A DNA stretch of 64,000 nt. It comes from Omphalotus guepiniiformis (lineage: Eukaryota > Basidiomycota > Agaricomycetes > Agaricales > Omphalotaceae). Location of the stretch: the NCBI GenBank assembly GCA_028554645.1, contig JAQOOI010000079.1, positions 434,001 through 498,000 on the forward strand. The letters are read 5' to 3'. This document shows, one piece after another, positions 21,442 through 33,900 of the stretch. The position numbers and the translations under genes were made by a program. Under the pieces are notes generated by a model. That model searched no databases. It saw only the letters and a program-made list of their open reading frames with translations, and was not told where the DNA came from. The first letter of the stretch is position 1. Every line of letters starts with the position of its first letter.

Positions 21442-23509
21442 ATGGCTAAAATTACAGGAGTCGAGATTCACGATGTGAGCTGGCTACCTAGTACTAAAGG
21501 GACTATCAAAATGGGTACCAACCACTGGATTTTAGATGTGAGATTCCCAACGTCGCTGTCAGGAGATGGGACCGATGCTATGTATGTATGAAACGTACTA
21601 TTTATCTCTGTCGATGCCGAGGCTATATAGGAACACCGACTGTGATTACTCTTCTGCCTATGTCGCCTTGCTCACGGACTCGGAACTGGTTGGATATGGA
21701 ATGACTTTTACTATTGGTCGTGGCAATGATATTGTACGTCATGAAACGAAACGAAACAGCTTCTCGGTTTCGCTCAGAGGTTCTACTGCATTATATAGGT
21801 TTGCATGGCTATCAAACAAGTTGCGGAACGACTCGTAGGGAAGGATACGGAATCACTGTTCGCTGATATGGGGAAGACATGGGACTACATGATGGCAGAT
21901 CCACAGTTACGATGGTGAGGCTTGCAGGCTCGGATCATGTAGTGGACGTCCCTCACTCACTAAGATCTCCGCGCACCCTTTCTCCTACTCCCAGGATTGG
22001 TCCGGAAAAGGGAGTCATCCACATTGCATCTGGTGCTGTGAATAATGCCCTTTGGGATTTGTACGCCCGATCTCGGAAGAAACCTCTATGGAAACTGGTC
22101 GTTGATCTCACTCCCGTGCGTCCTTTGATTCTGTTTGGACTGAAAGTTGAGATGCTGATGCTGATGCTGATACGCATTTTTAGGAGGAGCTCGTACGATC
22201 AGCGGCTTTCCGATACATCTCAGATGCTATAACGAAGGAAGAGGCGTTGGAGATGCTTAAGAAGAAGGAAGCGACAAAGAAGGAACGGGAAGAATTGGTT
22301 AGAGAGCTTGGGTGTGTTTCCATGGAGTTTATCATGAAGCAAAGCGACTGATCTAGCAATACAGGTATCCAGCATACGTTACCTCTGCTGGGTGGCTCGG
22401 TATTTAATTTATCCTTGCTCATTCACTGCATGAGGCTTATCAGCACCATTTCGTGACAGGATATTCCGACGAGAAGGTAGCGCGTTTAACTAAAGAAGCA
22501 GTTGCACAAGGATTCAACCACTTCAAAATGAAAGTCGGTGCAGACCTAGGAAACGATATACGGCGAGGAAAGATCATCCGATCTATCATTGATGATCCCC
22601 AATATCTTCCTCCCGGTGCGAAACCTAGAGACGCTAACAGTGCCGAACTTAAGGGGAAGAATGCTGGACCGACCGGATCTGTCCTCATGATTGATGCAAA
22701 TCAAGTGTGGGATGTTCCGCAAGCTATTGAATACGTGAAAGGTTTACAGGAGATTAAGCCCTGGTATGCCAAAGTCATATAGAAATTTGGTCGGAATATC
22801 GTCGCTCATTACATTCGTAGGTTTATCGAAGAACCGACTGCTCCTGATGATGTTCTAGGCCACGCTGCCGTTCGTAAAGCTTTGAAACCCTATGGTATTG
22901 GTGTTGCTACTGGCGAGCATGCGCACAATCGTATGGTGTTTAAGCAACTGCTGCAAGCTGAAGCTATTGATGTGTGCCAGATTGACTCCTGTCGTCTGGC
23001 AGGAGTCAGTGAAGTGCTTAGCGTGTTGCTGATGGCTGCCAAGTGAGGACTCACATACCTAACGACTATCATTTATGAACTAACATACTTTCCTGTCGCA
23101 GATTTGGCATTCCAGTGTGTCCTCATGCTGGTGGTGTTGGTCTTTGTGAATACGTGATTCATCTCAGGTTCGGATTGCAGATTGCTAGTATCTAACCTGG
23201 GCGCTAATACTCTCGTAGCTTGATCGACTACATAGCAGTATCTGGCACCATGGACCGTAACGTTCTTGAATTTGTGGATCATTTGCATGAACATTTTGTT
23301 ACCCCTTGCTCTATCAACTCTCGTGGTCGGTACAATGTACCGAACGATCCCAACGAGGGATATAGGTAGGTCTCAAACAGTCTCGAAAGACCAGAGTTCT
23401 GATGTCTCTCCTCAATAGCATTGAGATGCGCAGAACTAGTATCGCCGAGTACGAATGGCCGAATGGATCGTACTGGGTAGGTGCTCGAGCTGTGGGACAG
23501 AAAGTGTAA
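21442..23509 (+). CDS. Enolase-superfamily dehydratase, L-fuconate dehydratase-like (ENOSF1 type)
   Basis: Predicted acid-sugar dehydratase (2-keto-3-deoxy-L-fuconate formation). The start at 21442 reads [11 protein letters not shown]. About ten introns join exactly, for example [70 protein letters not shown] and GYS-IEMRR. Superfamily catalytic elements: FKMKVG (Lys-x-Lys), metal ligands in [16 protein letters not shown] and GEHAHN, and the His of [10 protein letters not shown] Lys/Glu-rich stretch before [10 protein letters not shown] and the motif [16 protein letters not shown] are typical of the ENOSF1/FucD branch. Residues between VEIHD and VRFPTS contain an extra in-frame stretch that could be an unspliced intron, but no canonical boundaries fit. 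The gene ends TAA 23507-23509. It should be a complete, functional enzyme. Confidence 0.88.
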
Positions 23510-24073
23510 TTTGGTGAACGCGTTTCACCTCCCATTCCAAATCTTTTGAGATATAAATGTACAAGATACCGAGAATACACTTTCGGAAAATTATACCGCG
23601 CGCTGAATTTTGTACATACTCAGCCGCAAATGCTTTGAATTCGAAGCAGTCGTGGAGCACCAAAGCAATGGTCCAGGACCTGTCACCTGATGCACATTTC
23701 TTGAGTCGTTCCTGATTTTTACGATTCCGGGTTTTATTATCTTTCTTGTTTTTCTTCCTCGCTACGACCTTGTCCCGCCTAGCTCACTCCTAACAATAAT
23801 GCCTTCACAAGTCGTCAAGCTTTCGAGCGTATTCAAGGTGGTGGTCGCCAAGGCACCGACAACCTCTGCAAGACTCTCTGCCTCTTTGCTTTCAATTGAG
23901 CCTTTCACTCAATTGAAGACGCTCAGACGATAGCAACCTCCAATTCTTGTTCTTTTCGGTGGTCTTTATTATGATTTTGTTTTAGAAAGACGATAGATAC
24001 CGTACTTAAGGCAGGTCAAAGTGGCTCATAAAGCATCCGCTCAAAACATACCAATTCCGACGGCGACGTTACA

Positions 24074-24481
24074 ATGGTTTACTGCTTGAACTCTCATGCT
24101 TCGACTTCGGGAACACGACCTCATACGAACTGCCAGCGAAGTACGCCTGCCGAGCTGGATATCAAAGTACAGCTACACCACCGACTAAAGACTGCGTCAC
24201 TGTCAAACATCCCTGGAGGCTTCCCTTTTCGTTACTTTGTCGATCGCCATGGAAGAGCCAAAATATCTTACGAATCCTACGAATTCCGAGAAACCATCCG
24301 AACAAGGGACTGGCGTCATCAATCGGCGCTATTCACATTCACGAGTGCGAGCGCTTCTCCGTACAAGTCACAATTCTTCTCGTGGAAAATCCAATTTTAC
24401 GACTCTGATGGTAGATTTGTGTATCAATCCCAGCTGTGTACTGCGTTTTTGCCTTGTCCGCTGGACCCCCGGTCTTACTGA
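24074..24481 (+). CDS. Hypothetical open frame (uncertain)
   Basis: A 135-codon frame starting MVYCLNSHASTSG overlaps a second frame (24237-24764, ending YTYNQPI). Either could be coding, or the two could be joined by an intron that I cannot place. No domain, signal peptide or repeat is recognisable. The surrounding 23510-25353 region holds nothing else that I can support, and its right part (24800-25353) is AT-rich spacer before the end of the nitrate reductase gene. Confidence 0.2.
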   Translation: MVYCLNSHASTSGTRPHTNCQRSTPAELDIKVQLHHRLKTASLSNIPGGFPFRYFVDRHGRAKISYESYEFRETIRTRDWRHQSALFTFTSASASPYKSQFFSWKIQFYDSDGRFVYQSQLCTAFLPCPLDPRSY

Positions 24482-25353
24482 TATTCACGAATTAGATACC
24501 TGTGCGCATGCTCATGTACGACTAGACCCAGCAGTCATGAATACCCGATACGGCAAATTTATCAGAAACGAACCCAAAGTCATTCTGCAGGCTTTGGCCA
24601 TCTCCTTAGAATGTGGCGTCCTCATAACTATCTGTCAGGCGGATTCAAAGATGGCTAGACGCGTCCTAGGTAACGCTCAATGTCCACCTCAGACAATAAT
24701 ATACATCGGAACAACCAATGACGGTGAAGATATGCATCTGTATACGTATAATCAACCCATATAATAGGTGTGTCTCTTCATTGTATCTCGAGGAGGTGAT
24801 CACTAACAGTCTTTTCATCACAGAAAACTAACTCGCTTCACGACATTCTCATCATCTCAAATCTCAAAAGTAATCGACAAACTACGACCCTCATGAAATA
24901 TCACGCGTGCTTTCATTGAAACTGTCATGAAAATGTTCATGTCATTACGTTGCATGTACTTCCATTACCTTCGCATTCACTGTTTTTGTTGTTGCATTTA
25001 ATTGTATTTCAGCCCCTGCCAAACCATATTTATAACATCTTCTGTATACTCATATCATGTACCCTATTTATCGCTTGCCAAAACATTTAGATCTATCAAA
25101 TTTTCACAATCAACACTTACCATTACCACTGCTACTTGAATCCAATGAACCTACTACTGCCACGAGCGGATACGACTAGCGATTGGAAACTTACTACTGG
25201 TGGTATTGTGCGATACCTAATCGTGATAGCTCAATAACCATACAAACAACTCTATTCCGAGAGGATCACAAAGTACATTCGAGAAAACTACAATTTCTAG
25301 CTTGAGACAATAACGATAATGGACAATCTCTGATCTCCCAACGAGTCTTACAA

Positions 25354-28300
25354 TCAAAAGAGTACGACCTGAGACTCGTTCCAACCTAGCTCCATCTGCG
25401 AGTGGTGTTCAATATTCACAATGGTAATCGGTCACGATACAAACATGACTTACAAGAGCTGACTTGCAAGTCCTTATCATTCCTTCAGGTCCACAAATCA
25501 ATACCATAGCATCAATGTCGGGGGGCGGAAGGGAATGCTGGAGCATGTCCTTCGAAACATGCCCCTGGGAACCTTTCCATCCTGCCGGGACCTTATCTAT
25601 GAATTAGCTAGAATCAGCCACCAGTTCTGAATGCAGTCGGTTCGCTATTGCGCACTCAAGGTATGATGTGGATTGAAACGTTCAGGGAATGAGCTCTGGA
25701 GCACATCAAGCTCCTCACGGCACACTATAGGTACGATGATTAGAATTTCTGTTTAGAGATAGACAACAAAAACATACAAATGTCATCCTCTGTCTTGTTG
25801 GCGTCCACCAACCATACTTTCGCATCCGACAGGTCGTCACTTAGGATTCCCCTTAGAGTCTGTAGGATAGGAGTTATGCCTAATAAAGGGTCGCAATCAG
25901 TCACGAGAATGTTATCGAAGTATGGTACGCACCACTTCCTCCACAAACCATCCCCACCTTATGTACACCCCGTTGAATACCCTTGTATAGCACAGAATTC
26001 TGTCCTAACCAAGTGAACTCTCCAAATGGACCCTTGATTTCAACGTAGTCTCCGACTTCGATTTCGTTCAGACAGCTGGTGAGGGCTTTGTGTAAGCATA
26101 TCCCACAATCTGAAGAGGGAACACAATACCAAGACATCTTCCCGCCCGCTGGAAAAGATTCGTTCGGAAGATACAGTTTTATCAATAGATCAACGTATCC
26201 AAGAGTATCCGAACTTGAAACAGGCGTAAAGGCCCGCTGAACCAGATCGCCTTGATTGGCACCCGAGTCCGCAGTGGCTTTCGTGCGAAGACGTAGGTAT
26301 ATGTGTTGGCCAACGGGCTAGAGACAGAATAAATTTATTATATTAGCTTGTATGATAATCATAATGAATGCACGTACGAGATTGAGCGGTCGATTACGAT
26401 CGGGAAGAGCAAACCGATATAATTGAGAGTCGTGCGAAACTTTCTCGACCGACAAAAGTCGGACTTGCATCCACCGCGTCTTCGAAAGCTCGCTCAGATT
26501 GCCATTCTGCGTTACAGATGCCTTCATCGCATCACGTTCTGATGGTACAAGAGTACCGATGTGATACCTGCATGGAGTGAAGGGAGGAATTTATAGATGA
26601 TTGAAGACATACTTACTGAGCAAGTTGCTTTCGAGCATCCATTGAATGGATAGCAATGCTAAAGGAATGAGGGTCACTTTCATCCATTGAAACTCATCGG
26701 GCAATACTTACAAATCTTCAGTCGCGTCCTGACCAGCCATCCCTGATATAGCGTACCCACCCCCTGGATGTTCGTTCAGGTATTCGGTCCCATCATAAAC
26801 TATGCTTCAAGTTCAATATTGGAGAGGTTGCTAAGAACGCGACTGACCTTGTCCTTCCACGACAAACCAAGACTTGCCCGAGCTTCGCATTTCCTCTAAG
26901 CCTATTTCCCTCTTAACGTCGTCGCTAGTCATTACGACAATTTCTCTTTCGAAGCTTGTCTGTTTTTCAGAATCAATCCGAGTTGCAGTAGAAGCTCTTG
27001 ATGAGAACGCAGGTTTACGAATGTCTAGAGACTCGTCCTTCATCCGTTGCATCCAACCACCAGGCTGAGTACCAGGCATCGTAGGATGCTCAAAGCGCAA
27101 ACTGCGGCCATCGGAAGTGATATGAATAGCGACTCGGAACCACCAGTTGCTGAACATAAGACCGTTAAATGGTACTCTCTCCTGAGTCAGACTGATGAAC
27201 CACGAACTTCATCATCGACAAAACATTCCAATACTGCCGAGCATAGAATGACAAGCGTGCACAGAAAGCAGCATAGATTCTCACCATGTCTTTCGGCTGC
27301 AAAGCAAGACCCTCGTCCATCGCCCTGACTTGAATAGAGCTTCTCTCCCGAAGTTCCGCCAGCTTTATTGGAAACCTCCAAAAGCACCAGCAGAAACATT
27401 CCTCTCTCTCCGTCAGGTCTACCTTGCCGAACACGCCAGGACTTGCGTAAGCCCTCTGTCTATATGTATCCTCGGGACTGTATACGATTGAATCAACTTA
27501 GCTCACATATCCACATCAAAGACAATGGACGTACTAGTCAATCTCACTCAATAGCCACGTTACACCTTCATCGACCGATACTTCCACTCTCGTCACTCTC
27601 CTACCTCCACCAGAATACGCGTAGCCTTGGATGGTGTAAGTTTCACTGTTGTTCAATAAAACGGTCTCGTCATGTGCAGGGCGTGCAATAGCGGAATTGA
27701 CATTGAGATCCTGGATAATGTATCGTTGATCGTGCCACCAATGGTCTTCCGCGCGAGCCTGAGAAGTGGTAACCTGTGTCGGGAGTACTTTATTGTCCTA
27801 GATGCAAAACGTTGGTTATATGCGCGCGGAAACACAGTTTGAACATACATAGTACTGTGAGTAGACTGATCAGAACGATAGACGTAGCAAGAACGGGAGG
27901 GACCCTACTGACGTGCAAGTAATGCTGCGACTCCTGATGAGAGACTTCAATCCTGTGAAGCCATTTCTATAATAAAACCGGTATCAGCTCGATTGCAATT
28001 CAAGTACGCCTTGGGGGTATACTACTGACCACACTTCGTCCACCAATCTTTCCAGGAATAACCATTCTCAAAGGAAATCCATGATCAGGCGTAAGTGTCT
28101 TCCCATTCATAGCCCAGCATACCAATATCCCTTTAGACCTATCACTGCAGCAACTCAATGGTTGAGAGGTGCCGTACGGGCCCTGAGGCAGCTGATCAAC
28201 TCCCTCAAAGATTACATGTCGAGGCCGCAATAAGCTTTCTCGGGATCGGACCGGCTCAACATAAGCAAGGATATCTGCTAGGTACACACCAGTCCAGAGC

Positions 28301-29010
28301 GCAGTGCTCACCCCAGCTGCACCCCAGTTAAAACCTAGTCCTTTCTCCACTACGTTTTGCTCGCGCCGACGATCTAGAGGGGGGTGTATATATGCGCGTT
28401 GATTCGTTGAAATGACGGAGAAAAGCACCTACTGCCTGCGCATACGAGGGTTATAGGCAAACTGACAACTTCAAACTTGTTTTTGAGGTCATCAATCGTG
28501 AATTGCATTGGGTTTTTGACCATTCTGAGTGGCAATATGATGAAAGACGCGAAGAGTAGAAGAATTCGTTGAAACCTTACCCATCGACAGTAACCTTCCA
28601 GGTATCTAATGCAGAGCTATCAATCTTGGGTACAGTTCCATGGTTCCGCACAAAGAATAATTCCGGGGGAGTGAGAAACCCAGCATCGAATAAGAGCGAT
28701 AAGGGCGCTTCAGCATTATGAGGATGCTAAAAGAAAATTCAATGATCAACCATGTCAGCAAGAGACCAGTGTGTTGAACGCGTACCTTCCCAGTAAGTTT
28801 CACAAGCCTCGCATCCCTCCTTATCCATCCATCCGGCGTGTCCTTGTCGAAGCTCTTGTATTCTTCTTCCTCAGAGGCATTCACGATCGGGATTAAAGGA
28901 TATTCCTGCGGGAAAGTATTGATTTCCTCAGCACTCCTGCGAATACTCGACACAACATCACTGGCGTCGTGTATCTTTGCAATCTTCCAGTGATCAACAT
29001 CGGGAGACAT
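25354..29010 (-). CDS. Assimilatory NAD(P)H-nitrate reductase
   Basis: Reduces nitrate to nitrite in the cytosol. Domains in order: Mo-cofactor domain with CAGNRRREQNVV (Cys ligand, codon split by an intron), LGFNWGAAGVSTALWTGV and TPDHGFPLRMVIPG; dimerisation domain (WWHDQRYIIQDLNVNSAI, ECFCWCFW, NVLSMMNNWWFRVAI); cytochrome b5 heme domain (EHPGG and AIHS supply the two His ligands); FAD domain (HIYLRLRTK, RAFTPVSS, IKGPFGEFTWLG); and NADPH domain (CGGSGITPILQ, then LICGPEGMI). It ends MELGWNESQVVLF with TGA at 25354-25356. Introns are many and short. The frame seems intact throughout. The ATG at 29008-29010 lies 8 bp from a retrotransposon insertion. In the pre-insertion order an in-frame stop lies 7 codons upstream, which supports this start. 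Nitrite reductase and nitrate transporter, often clustered with it in fungi, are not in the window. Confidence 0.95.
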
Positions 29011-29013
29011 GAC

Positions 29014-29018
29014 CTGGC
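29014..29018. repeat. Target-site duplication CTGGC, left copy
   Basis: Identical to 35323-35327, directly flanking the two LTR ends. A 5-bp duplication is usual for Ty3-type integrases. Confidence 0.95.
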
Positions 29019-29482
29019 TGTTACGAACAATGTATTCTTTTTCTTTTCATCTTATCTTATCAACTGTTTGTACATGTAGACACTTTTATTATCAGTAGAT
29101 AGTATCGTATTACTTAGATCTAGGGTTATATTAATTATGCATGTAGACAGCATGATGATCTTAGACACACACAGAACACAAGGCGATCGAGATCACAATA
29201 CGTATATCCTGAGGCGATCGTAACTCATGGATAAATCATGGTAGACACACATTAATTAGTCAAGGGTTACAACCCAGGGTTTAGGGTATTATTTACGTAT
29301 ATAAGAACACTTCTTTTTAGAATATTTCTTTAGCTTCGATCTAGTTTAATCTCCTCGAGTTAAACCTGTACTTAGCTATTCTCTCTTCTCAATTCTATCT
29401 CTCTTGCTTCGTCTTCTTATCTTCTTTGTAAGAAGTTAGATTCTGTGTGAAGTTACTTGAGTAATAACTCGGGTCGCTAACA
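29019..29482 (+). repeat. 5' LTR
   Basis: 464 bp, beginning TGTTACG and ending GCTAACA. It contains a TATA box (29298-29304) and the predicted RNA start at about 29332, so R begins 34 bp downstream of TATA. By eye it is identical base for base to 34859-35322. Confidence 0.97.
29298..29342 (+). promoter_or_regulatory. LTR core promoter and predicted RNA 5' end
   Basis: TATATAA at 29298-29304 is followed 34 bp after its first base by agcttcgatct (29332-29342), which is exactly complementary to the primer-binding site. In Tf1-type self-priming the first bases of the RNA pair with the primer-binding site, so this match also predicts the transcription start. Confidence 0.75.
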
Positions 29483-29484
29483 TA

Positions 29485-29495
29485 AGATCGAAGCT
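29485..29495 (+). other. Self-priming primer-binding site
   Basis: agatcgaagct, two bases after the 5' LTR, is the exact reverse complement of 29332-29342 in R. It lacks the TGG that begins ordinary tRNA primer-binding sites. The 11-nt length and position match the self-priming mechanism known for Tf1 and related chromoviruses. Confidence 0.8.
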
Positions 29496-30036
29496 TCAAA
29501 CAAACTCACCCGACTTCACATACTATTTTCATCAAGCTTGCCCTTGCACGTCGTTTTACGACTTGTAAGTGAATCCCGACCTTCATACGCTAAAAACCTT
29601 TTTCCTTGGGCATTTGCCTTTGATACCGAGTTTCTGTTCGGTTAGAAAACTACACTCAGTCCAGTTCACGTCGCCTATAGTACAAAACAGTAACGTTGAG
29701 TCCGACTGTGTACTGGCAGACATAAGACATCGATTCCTGATCTTCGGAGACGGGTCTTTGTGCTGGGGACGTCGCTCCAATCCTAGAAAGGAGGGCCCAG
29801 TTGAACTATCAAGAAGAGTGTGGTTTTAGAACCAAATATCATCATTCCTATTCAAACAAGTACCCGAAATCTCTTCGTGAGGTTACTGACGGTACGACTT
29901 TGAACAAATCACCACGTCTTGGTTTTCAAACGACCTTGACGACCTTTTCAATTCGAATCCCGCATCACCTACCACACCTCCATACAGATCCCTTACATCA
30001 TCCCCATATTCCACCCGACCTCCATCACCGATCAGA

Positions 30037-30927
30037 ATGTCCGACGAATCACAAAAAGGAAGATCCCTTTTGAACAAGCCTGAGAATTTCACCGGAGCTA
30101 AAGGTGAATTCAAGATATGGCGAAGAAGATTGTTCATGTTCATTCGTGATAAGAAAAACAACATCAACTCTGATGACGAGAGAATAGATGTTGCTATTTC
30201 TTACATGAATGGCAAGAACACAGACGGATGGGTTCAAAATTATTACGAGACCCATTACAACGAAGAAGAAGAGAAATGGAAAAAGACGTGGGCTGAGTTC
30301 AAACAAGATTTGAACACCGCGTTCTTGGATTCGGGTTTGCAGCGAGCAGCCCAAGAGAAGATCGAAGTGCTCAGACAGGGCACTGGAACGGCTGAAGAGT
30401 ATTTCCAGCAATTGGAAATACTGTTGACCGAGGCCGAGTACAAGAAGGATGATCCCTATGTAGTCAGGATTATCGAGAAGGGCATCAGTGACAAGATCAT
30501 TGATGCAATCTATTCACAAGATACGTTGCCGGTGGATTATGCAACATGGAAAGACAAAGTGATCAAAATTGATCACTTATGGCGCAGGCGCCAAGAGATG
30601 CGAAAGCATCTCGGACAGAATCGATCGGCCTTTGTGCCAAGAGAAACAAGCCCGCAGAACGCGGCACGTGGTGGCGACCGTAAAGACGCCACAGGAACAA
30701 CCTTTGGGGGCATAGGTAAACCCATGGATCTGGATGTAGCCCGAAAGACCGGGTTATGTTTCAATTGCGGAGTCAAGGGACACATGTCCCGAGATTGCCC
30801 ATTGAAGAAGGAACAGAGAGTGCGGCAGATAAATGTGACAGAGGAAGAGAAGAAGGAGGAACAGCCACCGAGCTGGTTCCTAAACTGGTTGAAGTCGGAC
30901 ACGGGTTTTGTCAAGACTCAGAAGTGA
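30037..30927 (+). CDS. gag: gag-like capsid/nucleocapsid protein
   Basis: 296 residues starting MSDESQKGRSLLNKPENF. The central part (KIWRRRLFMFIRDKK, then WKKTWAEFKQDLNTAFLD and AEEYFQQLEILLTEA) is a Ty3-type capsid. Near the C-terminus is one CCHC zinc knuckle, CFNCGVKGHMSRDC (30757-30798). It forms the virus-like particle and binds RNA. The stop TGA at 30925-30927 lies inside the loop of a hairpin that forms part of the frameshift signal. The leader between the LTR and the ATG (29483-30036) contains only short open frames. Confidence 0.93.
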   Translation: MSDESQKGRSLLNKPENFTGAKGEFKIWRRRLFMFIRDKKNNINSDDERIDVAISYMNGKNTDGWVQNYYETHYNEEEEKWKKTWAEFKQDLNTAFLDSGLQRAAQEKIEVLRQGTGTAEEYFQQLEILLTEAEYKKDDPYVVRIIEKGISDKIIDAIYSQDTLPVDYATWKDKVIKIDHLWRRRQEMRKHLGQNRSAFVPRETSPQNAARGGDRKDATGTTFGGIGKPMDLDVARKTGLCFNCGVKGHMSRDCPLKKEQRVRQINVTEEEKKEEQPPSWFLNWLKSDTGFVKTQK

Positions 30928-30946
30928 TTACAGGTCCTTCTGAGTC
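30903..30946 (+). promoter_or_regulatory. Programmed -1 ribosomal frameshift signal between gag and pol
   Basis: Heptamer G GGT TTT (30903-30909) is in the gag frame and fits X XXY YYZ. After a 5-nt spacer comes a perfect 10-bp stem: gactcagaag (30915-30924) pairs with cttctgagtc (30937-30946), with a 12-nt loop holding the gag stop. The loop gatt could pair with downstream aatc to form a pseudoknot. A -1 shift here leads directly into the pol frame. Confidence 0.85.
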
Positions 30947-33900
30947 AGAATCGGAACAATCTAGTGTAGATCACATAGATAGCAAATTTCATTTTGTATT
31001 TACGCACCCTGAGAATAAATTTGCATCAGCATCTACAAAGACCGATTCAAAACCTGTGAGAGAGAGATATCCGCCGAATTCACCAGAATGGATAGCGCAG
31101 AGAGTAAGAGAGGATGAGTCAGAACGAGCGGTGGGAATCTTGAGAACGTGGATGCCAACCTGTCGGGCCAGGGAAGCATCGGAAGCAACGGTTGCCCAAA
31201 TCAGGTCATTGGATATTAGCGAAGCCGTATCAGCCGTAAAAACGCTCAAAAAGTCTTTACGCTTCGTGAAAGGTACTAAGGGACGAGATCTCAAATTGTC
31301 GGTCACAATCGAAGACATAGAAAGTGGCAAACAAATTGAGACGTCGGCATTACTTGATAGTGGAGCCACGGGTTCTTGCGTAAACAAAGAATTCGTAGAG
31401 AAGCACGGCTTAACTGTCAAGAAACTACCAATCAGGATGCCGGTATATAATGCAGATGGTACCTTAAACGAAGACGGTTCAATCGAAGGATTCGTGGAAG
31501 TCAGATTGGCAATAGGAGATCATGCGGAACGCATTGAACTTGCTGTTACCAATTTAGGAAAAACGGACATTTTCTTAGGACTAGACTGGTTAAGACGTCA
31601 TAATCCAAACATAGATTGGAATGACTCAATCTTGAACTTTGACCGGTGTCCAAAGAAGTGCGGCTATATTCCGTTTTACCTAAAACCCGAATCTGAGGCT
31701 AAGATCCAAGAACTCGAAGAAGGTGACAGGTTGTTTTACCTGAACTGGGACGGATATCTCCGGAGTATGACTTTTGGAAAAGGAAAAAAGACAGAGTCAA
31801 AGGCAGACAAGTATGTCAATGAGTACAAAGATGTCTTTGACGAAGCCGATTTCCAAAATCTACCGGAACGTAGACCCTGGGACCATGCGATCGAATTAAA
31901 GCCGGACTTCACACCGGTTGATTGCAAAGTATATCCATTAAACCCTGCGGAACAAATAGTATTGGATGAGTTCATCAAGGAAAACCTGAAATCTGGACGA
32001 ATCAGAACGTCGAAGTCACCTATGGCGTCACCATTCTTCTTCGTTAAAAAGAAGGACGGGAAACTTCGACCAGTCCAGGATTATCGGAAACTGAATGAAG
32101 CAACGATAAAGAACAAATATCCGTTGCCGCTCATTCAGGAACTCATCGATAAACTAAAAGATTCCAAGGTTTTTTCTAAAATGGATGTCCGATGGGGATA
32201 TAACAATATCCGGATCAAGGACGGTGATGAATGGAAGGCGGCCTTTAGAACTAATCGGGGACTCTTTGAGCCAACGGTTATGTTCTTTGGACTCACAAAT
32301 TCTCCCGCGACCTTTCAAGCTTTCATGAATCACATATTGAGAGACTTGATTAACGAAGGTCATGTCATTGTATACTTAGACGACATTTTAGTATTCACGG
32401 ATACAATCGAAGAACATCGATCAATTGTAAAAAGGGTATTAGATATATTACGAGAACATAAACTATATCTGAGACCCGAGAAATGTGAATTCGAAACAGA
32501 TGTCGTTGAGTATCTGGGAGTTTTTGTGGGAAACGGACAAGTACGCATGGACCTGAAGAAAGTTAAGGCGGTAAAAGATTGGAAAGTGCCGGGAAACAAG
32601 AAAGAAGTACAATCTTTCTTGGGTTTCTGCAACTTTTACCGACGATTCATTCGAGGGTTTAGTCAAATAGCCAAACCATTGTCTTCACTTACCGGAAACA
32701 CGAAATGGGAATGGACAGAGCTACAACTGCAGGCATTCGAAGAACTCAAGAGTAGAATTGCCGAGGAAGTAGTTTTGACCATACCCAGGGATCAGGGACA
32801 ATTCCGTGTAGAAGCGGATTCATCGGATTATGCAAATGGAGCCGTGCTATCACAAAAAATAGACGGTAAATGGTGGCCAATCGCCTTTAGGTCGAGATCT
32901 CTTAATGAAACGGAACGTAATTATGAGATCTACGATAAGGAAATGATGGCTATCATGGATTCCCTTGCAGATTGGCGACAATACCTAATGGGAGCAGCAG
33001 AATCCTTCGAGATTTACACAGATCATCAAAATCTGCAGTATTTCAAGAAGCCCCAGAAGTTGAACCGCCGACAAGCCCGATGGATAACGGAATTATCAGA
33101 ATACGATTTTATCTTGATCCATAAACCTGGAAAGTCAATGGGGAAGCCTGATGCATTGTCCAGGATGGCCAATCATGAGACGGGGGAAAATGACAATGCG
33201 AACGTAGTACTTCTGAAGCCGGAACTTTTTTCGATCAACAAACTGGAAATGCCCGAAGATGAGATCTTAGATCTTATCAAAAAGAAGTCAAAAGTACGGG
33301 ATAATCTAGTCAATAAGGCTTTAGAAGGAAAAGATCAGGGTTGGGTCGAGTCATCAGAAGGAATAGTCACATGGCAAGATCGAATCTACGTACCTATTGA
33401 CAATAGGTTACGAGGAAAGATCATTGGCATCCATCATGACTCGGTTCTTGCGGGACATCCGGGACAATTTAAAACCATGGAGTTAGTAACAAGGAACTAT
33501 TGGTGGCCAGGAATCACTCAAGATGTACGGAAGTACGTCAAGGGTTGTGAAAAATGTCAGGCTACTAAAAGTCATCGAACCAAACCAACTGGAACTCTGG
33601 TACCGAATGAGATTCCAGACGGACCATGGCAGACAATCGGAACGGACTTAATTGGCGAACTACCGGAAGCTGGCGGATTTAATGCAATAAGCGTAACCGT
33701 GGATCATTTCACAAAGCGGGCACGCTTAATTCCCACGCATATGTCATTAACGTCGGAAGGAATGGCCCGGATCTATAGAGATAGGATCTTCCCAATACAC
33801 GGATTACCACGAAAAATCATTCATGATAGAGGTCCACAATATCACTCTAAATTCATGAAGGAACTTTACCGACTATTGGGAATTCAGGGTAGCTTCACAA

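Noticed and set aside
25354..29010. Nitrate reductase as a pseudogene because of the nearby insertion
   Set aside because: All domains, cofactor ligands and splice junctions that I checked are intact; only the promoter is separated.
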